Origin: Hyphomonadaceae bacterium TMED5
Lineage (GTDB): Bacteria; Pseudomonadota; Alphaproteobacteria; Caulobacterales; Hyphomonadaceae
DNA: 64,000 nucleotides
NCBI GenBank assembly: GCA_002173095.1
Contig: NHBK01000014.1
Coordinates: forward strand, 310,001 to 374,000
Reading direction: 5' to 3'
Shown here: in pieces, positions 26,703-33,686 of the stretch
How the letters are laid out: every line of letters starts with the position of its first letter
Position numbering within the stretch: the first letter of the stretch is position 1
Position numbers and translations under genes: made by a program
The notes under the pieces: generated by a model
What the model was told of the DNA's origin: nothing
The model's input: the letters and a program-made list of their open reading frames with translations, nothing else
Database searches by the model: none

Positions 26703-28865
26703 ATGCGGATTGAGAACTGGGAACAGGTAAGTCACCTGTTCGATCAGGCTATGGAAAAGCCTGAAGACGAACGTGCAGGCTATGTCCAGAGCGAGGCGAG
26801 TTCGCCGGAGCTGGCAGAACAGGTGCTGCGCCTCATTTCTGCGGCCGAGCGCGAAACCGGTTTCCTCGCCACCGGGGAGAGCGGACAGGTTGTAGATCGC
26901 GTCATTCTTGAGCCCGGTACGCGCCTTGGAAACTGGAAGATTGAAAGCCCGCTAGGTGCCGGTGGCATGGGTGAGGTTTATCTCGTCACCCGCGCTGATG
27001 GGCTTTATGATCAGGTCGCGGCGCTTAAACTTATCGCCTCTTATGATGCAAACGCATGGGAACGCTTTTCAAGAGAACGTCAGGTGCTGGCAAGCCTTGA
27101 AGATCCCGGTATTGGCCGTCTGATTGATGGCGGTGTGGCAGAAGATGGTCGCCCGTTCCTGGTGATGGAGCATGTTGATGGCCAGCCCATTGATGCGTTC
27201 GTAACCGATAAAAAGCTCTCTACCTCACAAAAACTGAAACTGTTCCTGCACGTGTGTGATGCGGTGTCCCATGCGCATGGGCGTCTGGTGCTTCACCGTG
27301 ATATCAAGCCCGCCAATATTCTGGTGACGGGTGATGGCATTCCGCGTCTCATTGATTTTGGCGTGGCCTCTCTTCTCGATGGTGATGATGAGGATCTGAA
27401 AGCGCCAATGACCCTTCGCTATGCCGCGCCGGAACAATTAAGCGGCGATCCGGCAAGCGTTGCGACAGATGTGTTCGGTCTTGGCGCGACCCTTCACGAA
27501 CTTCTCACGAGCGCGCCGCCAACCCGAAAGGGTAGGTCTCTGCTCGTGGAAACGGGCGGGATGACAGCCTCACTTGCCGCCATTCTGAGCACGGCGCTCG
27601 CGGATGCTCCGAATGCCAGGTATTCCTCGGTCGGTGCATTTGCGGCCGATATCAGAGCGTATCTCGATGACCGTCCCGTCGCGGCTATGCCCGGCGGCGC
27701 AGGCTATGAACTGGGTCTCTTTCTCAAGCGCAATACGATAGCGGCCAGTGCCGTTATCGCAGTCTTTCTCGCGCTTGGTGCTGGCCTTGCTGGAACGCTC
27801 TGGCAGGCAGAGCAGACGCGTGAAGAGCGCGACCTTGCCATTCGGGAACGCGAACGCCTCCGCACCATGCAGCAGGCGACATTCGTCATGTTCTCAGAGG
27901 CCAGTGATGGCGCGGATACCACCACGCGCGAACTGGTAACGCGATCAGCTGAACAGGTGCTGGCTGATTTTCAGAATGATCCGGCTGAGGCCGCGCCTGT
28001 CCTGCATATGTATGGCGAGCTGTTTTATCTGATGAATGATTATCAGGCTGCTGAACCGCTTTTACGCGCCGTGGCAGACAATGATACCGGCGAAGTCGAA
28101 ACGGCGATTTCTGCGCTTGCCCGGCATGATCTCGCAGTCGTCCTGTTCCGGATGGGTGATGTGGATACCGCAAGGGACTATCTGGCGCAGGCCGAAGCCA
28201 TGTGGACGGAGGACCCGGTTCAATTCCGCTATCAAATTCTGGACGGCTATCTTCTGGAGTCTCAATTGCTCGCGCATGATGGGGAGATGGCAGAAGCCGA
28301 AGCTGTGCTCGCCAATGCTTTACCAGAACGCCTGGCTGTATCCGGGCGGGATTCAATGGATACCGCTATTCTTTACAATAACCTCGGGGCGGCCCGTATG
28401 CGGATAGGCGATCTGCCGGGCGCGATTGAGGCCTCTGAAAATGCGCGGGATGTGTTTGCATCCGTTGAGCGTCTGGAATCGCCGGACGGGCTTAACACGA
28501 TGAACAATCTCGCCACGCTTTATCATGTGACGGGTGATCTGGAGGCGGCTGAAACCGCTTATAGTGAGACGCTTCGTTTGCGGCAGAACCTGTTTGGCGG
28601 CTCGGTCGCGACAGCGGTTCTCATGTCGAACTATGCCAAGCTGAAGCTCCAGAAGGGCGATGCTGAAGGTGCGCTTGATCTGTTCGATGTCGCTATTCCA
28701 ATGGCAGATGAATATGGCGGAGCGAGTGGTCCTGCATCCCTGGCGGCACGCTTCGGCAAAGCCGAAGCGCTTATTCTGACAGCCCGATTGGAAGAGGCTG
28801 ACATTTTGCTGGAAGAATCTTCCGGCCTGCTGGCGGAAGGCGGCCTGACGGGCAGTGTGTATTAG
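26703..28865 (+). CDS. Second membrane Ser/Thr kinase with TPR repeats (ends at in-frame TAG)
   Basis: A 720-residue Hanks-type kinase paralogous to the one at 23639. Kinase motifs: GAGGMGEV (85-92), Lys109, HRD (198-200), DFG (218-220), and APEQL in the activation segment. A transmembrane helix (about 345-365, IAASAVIAVFLALGAGLAGTL) separates it from a long TPR region with repeats such as NNLGAARMRIGDLPGAIEAS and NNLATLYHVTGDLEAAETAY. The reading stops at TAG 28863-28865, after which the same frame stays open and protein-like to 29024. It begins 19 bases after the ECF gene, so all three genes are one operon. Confidence 0.9.
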   Translation: MRIENWEQVSHLFDQAMEKPEDERAGYVQSEASSPELAEQVLRLISAAERETGFLATGESGQVVDRVILEPGTRLGNWKIESPLGAGGMGEVYLVTRADGLYDQVAALKLIASYDANAWERFSRERQVLASLEDPGIGRLIDGGVAEDGRPFLVMEHVDGQPIDAFVTDKKLSTSQKLKLFLHVCDAVSHAHGRLVLHRDIKPANILVTGDGIPRLIDFGVASLLDGDDEDLKAPMTLRYAAPEQLSGDPASVATDVFGLGATLHELLTSAPPTRKGRSLLVETGGMTASLAAILSTALADAPNARYSSVGAFAADIRAYLDDRPVAAMPGGAGYELGLFLKRNTIAASAVIAVFLALGAGLAGTLWQAEQTREERDLAIRERERLRTMQQATFVMFSEASDGADTTTRELVTRSAEQVLADFQNDPAEAAPVLHMYGELFYLMNDYQAAEPLLRAVADNDTGEVETAISALARHDLAVVLFRMGDVDTARDYLAQAEAMWTEDPVQFRYQILDGYLLESQLLAHDGEMAEAEAVLANALPERLAVSGRDSMDTAILYNNLGAARMRIGDLPGAIEASENARDVFASVERLESPDGLNTMNNLATLYHVTGDLEAAETAYSETLRLRQNLFGGSVATAVLMSNYAKLKLQKGDAEGALDLFDVAIPMADEYGGASGPASLAARFGKAEALILTARLEEADILLEESSGLLAEGGLTGSVY

Positions 28866-29024
28866 GGCATGCAGTTTCTTTATGAAGGCCAGCTTGCCGG
28901 TGAGATGGGCGAAACTGAAACGGCAAACACACTGCTGGATCAGGCAGAATCGCTCTTTCAAACAGCGGGCCCGGCCGCTGCGCGATATATTGCCAAGGTC
29001 GAACAGGTCCGTACGGCACTTTAG
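28866..29024 (+). pseudogene. In-frame continuation of the second kinase after the TAG stop
   Basis: Fifty-two further codons follow the TAG in the same frame: GMQFLYEGQLAGEMGET, then TANTLLDQAESLFQTAGPA and a helical end, stopping at TAG 29022-29024. The content is a clean TPR C-terminus. The reconstructed protein would be 773 residues, nearly the size of the repaired first kinase (about 778). A CAG (Gln) to TAG change would explain the stop; natural read-through or a base-call error are alternatives. Confidence 0.72.
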
Positions 29025-29040
29025 TTTGCCTGCTCCAGAT

Positions 29041-29087
29041 GAGGCGTTGTCTTAACGCCTCACTGCAGAAAGTCTGAATTTCTGCAG
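29041..29087 (+). other. Two tandem hairpins between kinase 2 and the usher operon
   Basis: GAGGCGTT-GTCTT-AACGCCTC (29041-29061) is followed by CTGCAGAAA-GTCTGAA-TTTCTGCAG (29063-29087). Both stems are perfect (8 and 9 bp). Neither has a T-run, so they look more like a rho-assisted end or RNA-stability elements that separate the kinase operon from the next one. Confidence 0.5.
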
Positions 29088-29164
29088 AAAAACTCTTAAA
29101 AACATGTCCAAGTTTTTGGCCACCGGTCGTGACTCCCCATGACAGCAGTATTTGGGAGTTAGGG

Positions 29165-29797
29165 ATGCACAGGCTGAAATCAGGTCTCATAACGGCGGCA
29201 AGCGCCGTTTTATTGGCGGCTCAGGCGCGCGCGCAAAGTGCTACAGTAGATGCAAGCGCCACTGTGGTCGAGCTAGGCCAGGACGATACTCCGCTTAGCA
29301 TTACTGGTTTCCTTGCCGGGGATTTTGGTGAAGTTACCATTCCCGAAAACGAAGGAAGCATATGCCGATACATTGTTGGTCCGGGTGCAGGGGATGAAAA
29401 CATCAACGTATATCTGGCCGGACGAATCTGGGAGGTTTATGGGCCGCAAACGGGGGAGGGGCCGAGCGCGAACCCCGAACCTGAAGTATGCCGCTTTGCT
29501 GAAACGCCTGACTATCCGGTTTTTAAAATTGGATGCAATGACGGCGCCGATATAACGGTCACGCTAAGCTACACCGAAAATGCAGCCATTGAAGCGCATA
29601 ATATCGGTTTCCGGGCCTATAATCCTATTGAATCTACAATGACCGCTTACGGTCCTGCCGTCAGGACGGCAAGTTGCGTCACTGATTCCACCTTTGATGT
29701 CACGCAATATGGGCCTGCTATTGAGCTTACGCTGTCCAGCGAGTCGACGCCGTATGTCGGTACGGTTGGCACAGTCACTGCAGATGTAAGCTATTGA
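29165..29797 (+). CDS. DUF4402-like secreted subunit 1 of a chaperone-usher operon
   Basis: A 210-residue protein started at ATG 29165 (GGGAG six bases upstream) with a signal peptide ending at ARAQS. The mature part begins SATVDASATVVELG, has a FGEVTIP-type strand, paired cysteines, and ends in YVGTVGTVTADVSY. This pattern (short beta-sandwich ending in an alternating hydrophobic strand) resembles DUF4402 and spore-coat-U-like pilin subunits. It is the first of six such genes before a periplasmic chaperone and an usher. It is probably a fibre subunit or adhesin exported across the outer membrane. The subunit role is inferred from context. Confidence 0.7.
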   Translation: MHRLKSGLITAASAVLLAAQARAQSATVDASATVVELGQDDTPLSITGFLAGDFGEVTIPENEGSICRYIVGPGAGDENINVYLAGRIWEVYGPQTGEGPSANPEPEVCRFAETPDYPVFKIGCNDGADITVTLSYTENAAIEAHNIGFRAYNPIESTMTAYGPAVRTASCVTDSTFDVTQYGPAIELTLSSESTPYVGTVGTVTADVSY

Positions 29798-29801
29798 TCG
29801 C

Positions 29802-30341
29802 ATGGGTGGGGGTACACTCATACGCGGCCTGATGGCGATCGGTGTGGCGCTTTTTAGCGCAAACCTCACATCCCTCGCAACTGAAGGGGATGTGACGGCG
29901 AGCGCAGAACTTGTCACGCCGATCGACATTCTGGGTGAAGGTGATCTGAGCTTCGGAACACTCGCAATTCCGCGAACGGGTAGCTGTGTCTATGACGTCT
30001 CCGCAATTGGCACGCTTTCTGCCAGCGGCGCGACGGACTGTCAGGGGCTATCCGGACAATCGCTGCCTGCCGAATTCAGCGTGGCATGCGATGCAGATGC
30101 GCTTGTGACGTTTGAGCTGATCTACACCAATTCGGCGCCCGCAGGCGCGACGTTTTCTTCCCCTTCCAACCCAATGTCCATTGATGGCTTCGGTGCAGGT
30201 TCTGCGCTCCAGACCATTGCCTGTGACACTGATGGCCTGAGCGATGTGACCGCTGGCGGGCGGCTCACGGTTACCCCATCAGCATCTTCCGGTTTTTCAG
30301 GCCAGGTCGGCACCATCCGGCTCGAAGCCCAATACGAATAA
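29802..30341 (+). CDS. DUF4402-like secreted subunit 2
   Basis: A 179-residue protein with a hydrophobic N-terminus (LMAIGVALFSANLTSLA). The mature region has DILGEGDLSFGTLAIPRTGSC near its start, cysteines in SVACDAD and IACDTDG, and a C-terminal AGGRLTVTPSASSGFSGQVG segment that is the clearest DUF4402 match (a GGxLTV turn followed by a final strand ending in EAQYE). The gap to the previous gene is four bases, so they are co-translated. ATG 29802 lacks a good ribosome site; ATG 29832 is an alternative start. Confidence 0.72.
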   Translation: MGGGTLIRGLMAIGVALFSANLTSLATEGDVTASAELVTPIDILGEGDLSFGTLAIPRTGSCVYDVSAIGTLSASGATDCQGLSGQSLPAEFSVACDADALVTFELIYTNSAPAGATFSSPSNPMSIDGFGAGSALQTIACDTDGLSDVTAGGRLTVTPSASSGFSGQVGTIRLEAQYE

Positions 30342-30353
30342 AGGAAATCCATT

Positions 30354-30989
30354 ATGACCATGACAAGATATATCGGTTTTACCGCGGCACTTTCCATGGG
30401 GCTGATGGGCGTAGCGCAAGCGCAGAACAGTGCAACGGTGGATGCTGTAGCAACGCTCGAGCAGTCAGTCGCACCATTGGCAATTGCTGGCGAAACCAGT
30501 CTCAGCTTTGGCTCAGTCAATATTCCGAACGGGACTGAAGTTGATCATGTGTGTGCCTATCAGATCTCTGTGAGCGGCGAGACACCCCAAACTGCGCTGA
30601 TGGAATATTCAGAGACTGGGTACATTACAGATACCAGCGTGCCGACGCCGTCCGGGTGCAATTGGGGAAGTACAGGCACAGCGAACGCATCTTACGGTTC
30701 TTTTGCCGTGAGCTGTAATCCGGCCAGTAGTGTCGAATTCAGCGCGACGTGGACGAGTGGGGCCGCGACCGATGTGCAATTGGAAGAGACCCCCGGCACC
30801 TCTATTCGCGCATTTCAATCGGGTACTTATACGGCGATCTCTTCAGGCTCCGGCGGAGCTATGACAACCAATTGCCCAAATACCGGGATTCTGGATGTAG
30901 CGATTGGCGGACGTGTACGTATCGGAACGGATGCCTCGCCAAGCTCTGATGTCACGGTTGGCTCCATTGTGCTCGATGCGACCTACTAA
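30354..30989 (+). CDS. DUF4402-like secreted subunit 3
   Basis: A 211-residue protein with a clear signal peptide (cleavage after VAQAQ) and a good AAGGAAA ribosome site. The mature part starts NSATVDAVATLEQ, like subunit 1, has ETSLSFGSVNIPNG, three or more cysteines (HVCAYQ, SGCNWG, VSCNPA, TNCPNT) and ends in IGGRVRIGTDASPSSDVTVG with a final VLDATY. It is the best DUF4402-type sequence of the group. Its similarity to subunit 1 at the N-terminus suggests duplication and divergence. It may be the major fibre subunit. Confidence 0.74.
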   Translation: MTMTRYIGFTAALSMGLMGVAQAQNSATVDAVATLEQSVAPLAIAGETSLSFGSVNIPNGTEVDHVCAYQISVSGETPQTALMEYSETGYITDTSVPTPSGCNWGSTGTANASYGSFAVSCNPASSVEFSATWTSGAATDVQLEETPGTSIRAFQSGTYTAISSGSGGAMTTNCPNTGILDVAIGGRVRIGTDASPSSDVTVGSIVLDATY

Positions 30990-31001
30990 GGGGGCAGGCT
31001 T

Positions 31002-31598
31002 ATGAAATTGACATCATCGCTACTGATATCGGCAATGTTCCTGGCGTCTGCGGGCATAGCTAATGCCCAAAGCCGGGTCGACGTTCCGGTTTCGGTGGAA
31101 ATCGTTTCGGCGACTGACCTTGTCACCTTTGGTATCGGGTCTGATGGCGATATCGGGCAGATTGCTCAATCGCCCAACTCTATCTGCCGGTATGGATATG
31201 ACGGTGATATTTTCACCATTTTCGACGTCGCCAGCGGCGAGAGCGTTCCGTCACCCGGTTCGACCCGTTCGGGCTGCGCACATACGGGTGATGTTCAGCG
31301 CCCCGTCGTTGAAATCACATGCCCGCCCAGCATGATCGTTCCTGTGTCAGTGGGCATTGATCAGAGCATTAATGGCGTGGAGTTCTCGGCTAGCCAGCTA
31401 CTGGTTGATGGCAGCTGGATTTCCCGGACGGGGGCGGACGACGAAGTGTATTTCGAGCTGACTTGTCCCGATGGAAACACATCCGAACTGACAGCGACCA
31501 GTGAGATTGAGCTCGGGATCATTGCGGGCATTTCAAACGCGGTGGATGTGCCAACGGGGCGCTATGACGTGAACATTCCTTTCAGCGTGAATTTCTAG
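31002..31598 (+). CDS. DUF4402-like secreted subunit 4
   Basis: A 198-residue protein with a signal peptide (SSLLISAMFLASAGIANAQS) and mature start RVDVPVSVEIVSATDLVTFG. Cysteines occur in SICRYGYDGD, RSGCAHTGD, ITCPPS and LTCPDG, and the end is VPTGRYDVNIPFSVNF. It shares the CRYGYDG / CxYGFDS pattern with subunits 5 and 6, making a second subgroup distinct from subunits 1-3. It lies 12 bases after subunit 3 behind a G-rich ribosome site. Confidence 0.68.
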   Translation: MKLTSSLLISAMFLASAGIANAQSRVDVPVSVEIVSATDLVTFGIGSDGDIGQIAQSPNSICRYGYDGDIFTIFDVASGESVPSPGSTRSGCAHTGDVQRPVVEITCPPSMIVPVSVGIDQSINGVEFSASQLLVDGSWISRTGADDEVYFELTCPDGNTSELTATSEIELGIIAGISNAVDVPTGRYDVNIPFSVNF

Positions 31599-31607
31599 GA
31601 GGACCAA

Positions 31608-32213
31608 ATGGCATTTGACCTACTGAAAACCGCTTTCGCAGGCGGAATTCTGGCACTGTCTTCGGTGTCAGCCATTGCTCAGGACAGTCTTCAGGTGCCG
31701 GTGGAAGTCCATCTGCAGCCGCCGGAGGCCCGAACAGAACTGACACTTCTGGATGAGGGGGCTTTTCCATCTTTCGGTCAAAGCCGGACGGAAAAGTGCA
31801 GTTATGAAGCGCGGCTGGATGGCAAATTGTCAGCCAGTTCGTCTCAGGGCGGGTCCAGCACGACCAGCGGGTATGACCAATATGGCTGCGGGTATGATGG
31901 GGACTATAGCGCGCCGGAGTTTGCTGTGTCCTGTATTGCAGGCATGACGGTCAGCCTGTTGTCCGACAGTGTTCAGGTCTCAAATGATGTGACTGTGCGG
32001 CCCGAAATTCTCCTCCGCGAAAACGGGACGTTTAATTTATTCCTGTCTGAAATGGGCGGACAGCTGGCCCAGTTAGAATGCCCGGCAAGTCAGGACGGAT
32101 CTCTGGTCTCCGGAGATGAGTTCCAGCTCTTGCTGACCATTCGTGTCGAGCCAAGCCAGACGCTGGAAGAGGCGCGCTATCAGACGAATATCCCGATTGA
32201 GGTTGTCTATTGA
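31608..32213 (+). CDS. DUF4402-like secreted subunit 5
   Basis: A 201-residue protein with signal peptide (cleavage near SAIAQD) and a strong GGAGG ribosome site. The mature part starts SLQVPVEVHLQPPEA, contains FGQSRTEKCSYEARLDG, a Ser-rich loop (SASSSQGGSSTTSG) with YGCGYDGD, further cysteines (VSCIAG, LECPAS), and ends in YQTNIPIEVVY. It is built like subunits 4 and 6. Its stop overlaps the next start (TGATG). Confidence 0.68.
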   Translation: MAFDLLKTAFAGGILALSSVSAIAQDSLQVPVEVHLQPPEARTELTLLDEGAFPSFGQSRTEKCSYEARLDGKLSASSSQGGSSTTSGYDQYGCGYDGDYSAPEFAVSCIAGMTVSLLSDSVQVSNDVTVRPEILLRENGTFNLFLSEMGGQLAQLECPASQDGSLVSGDEFQLLLTIRVEPSQTLEEARYQTNIPIEVVY

Positions 32214-32764
32214 TGATCCGTCTGGCCGGCCTTTTCCTGTTGCTTATTTCTGCGCCTGCATTTGCGCAGACCGTGTCTGCACCATTGCGCGCAGAGATCG
32301 TCTCTGCCGCAGAAATCACGACGACAGCTGTTGAGGCTCAGGAAGGTAGTTTCGGCCGGATTGGCGTGCCGAAAACAGGATTTTGTGAGTATGGCTTCGA
32401 CAGTAAAGGGCAGGTCACGATCACGGATTCAACCGGTACGTATGGCCCGGGTGAGACCACGCCGGATGGCTGCTATGCGCCGGACGAAGCCGAAGCTGCG
32501 GCTTTTGAAATTCAATGTGCGCGTGGCGATACGCTGGAAATGAAAATCAATGCCCGCTCAGACATGGAAGGCGTTGAAATCAGTACGTCTGACATCTCTG
32601 TCGAGGGCGGCCTTCTTGAAGGCAATGGCGAAAGCTACCGGCTCACCTGCACCTCTGAAAGCGGGAAAGTCATTCTTCGTGCGGGCACGAGCTTCACGCT
32701 CGGTCCTTCCGTAAACACTGGCGACGGCGCGCTGGGCGCGCTCGAACTCGCCACAGAATACTGA
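32213..32764 (+). CDS. DUF4402-like secreted subunit 6
   Basis: A 183-residue protein starting at ATG 32213, overlapping the previous stop. The signal peptide is short (IRLAGLFLLLISAPAFAQ). The mature region begins TVSAPLRAEIVSAAEITTTAVE, has GFCEYGFDSKG, DGCYAPDE, IQCARGD and LTCTSE cysteines, and ends in GALGALELATEY. It belongs to the subunit 4-6 subgroup. The stop overlaps the chaperone start (TGATG), so translation of the assembly machinery is tied to this subunit. Confidence 0.68.
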   Translation: MIRLAGLFLLLISAPAFAQTVSAPLRAEIVSAAEITTTAVEAQEGSFGRIGVPKTGFCEYGFDSKGQVTITDSTGTYGPGETTPDGCYAPDEAEAAAFEIQCARGDTLEMKINARSDMEGVEISTSDISVEGGLLEGNGESYRLTCTSESGKVILRAGTSFTLGPSVNTGDGALGALELATEY

Positions 32765-33651
32765 TGATAGGGTCTGATATGACACTGAAATTTGCATCTC
32801 TTTTCGGGGCCGCTCTGTTTGGCCTGTCGGCTATCGCGCAATCCGGTGCGCCTGAGGTTGAAGGGCCGAGCCGCTTTGACGCTGTGCCTGCAGAGGCGGT
32901 CTCCCCATTTGGCGGTCTCTCGCTTACGCCGACCCGTCTTGTGCTGTCGCCGGGTGATGCGATGGGGGAAGTCACGCTCTATAATTCCGGTGGCGAAACG
33001 GTCACCTATCGTGTTGAAGACGTAGAGCTGGAGGCTCTGGAACAGGGCGGATATGGCCAGGTTGAAGAAGATGCTGACGCGCCCGAATGGTCTGCTGCGC
33101 GTTTTCTTCGTTACGCCCCGCGTCAGGTGACGCTCGCGCCTGGTGAGCGCCAGCTTGTGCGTGTGATCTCTCGTGCGCCGCGAGATATGACGGCCGGTGA
33201 GTACCGATCTCATATGCGGTTCTCGTCCATCCCAACGGTTGCGCCGGTTGATGAGCTGGAGAATGAGCCAGAGGCGAGTGACGACACATCTGTCGAGGTG
33301 CGCGTTGGCCTTGAATATCGCATCACCATTCCGGTCATCCTGCGCACAGGTGACGGGGCTTATGGCACGGAAATTCAGTCTGCGAGCCTTGAGGCCAATC
33401 CGGATTCAGAGGGTACGAGCGTGCGCGTCACGCTGAATAAGACAGGCAGCTGGTCTGATTATGGCGTGCTGCGTGTGCTGGATGCGGCAGGCGAAGAAAT
33501 TGGTCTCTTGCGTGGTGTGTCCGTATTGCCTCCGCTGACCAGCCGCGTCGTGAATATTCCGCTGAACGTGCCGGATGCTGTACCTGCGCGCGTCGTCTTT
33601 GAAACTGACAATAACGCTGCAGATCTGATCGCAAGCGCTGAGGTCGGCTGA
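32764..33651 (+). CDS. Periplasmic pilus chaperone (PapD-like fold)
   Basis: A 295-residue protein with a signal peptide; ATG 32779 (MTLKFASLFGAALFGLSAIAQ) may be the true start. The mature part contains the first Ig-like chaperone domain: LSLTPTRLVLSPGDAMGEVTLYNSGGETVTYRVEDVE, RYAPRQVTLAPGERQLVRVISR and YRSHMRFSSIP. It would hold the small secreted subunits in the periplasm by donor-strand complementation and pass them to the usher encoded next. It is longer than standard FimC-type chaperones (about 230 residues), with an acidic insert near DELENEPEASDDTSVEV. This points to a divergent or archaic chaperone class. Confidence 0.8.
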   Translation: MIGSDMTLKFASLFGAALFGLSAIAQSGAPEVEGPSRFDAVPAEAVSPFGGLSLTPTRLVLSPGDAMGEVTLYNSGGETVTYRVEDVELEALEQGGYGQVEEDADAPEWSAARFLRYAPRQVTLAPGERQLVRVISRAPRDMTAGEYRSHMRFSSIPTVAPVDELENEPEASDDTSVEVRVGLEYRITIPVILRTGDGAYGTEIQSASLEANPDSEGTSVRVTLNKTGSWSDYGVLRVLDAAGEEIGLLRGVSVLPPLTSRVVNIPLNVPDAVPARVVFETDNNAADLIASAEVG

Positions 33652-33686
33652 TCTCAAGCAGATAACGCGCAAAGCAATCGGGTGGG

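Noticed and set aside
28863-28865. TAG in kinase 2 as pyrrolysine or a programmed recoding site
   Set aside because: No pyrrolysine genes or recoding signals are visible, and nothing in the family suggests it. Point mutation or base-call error is simpler.
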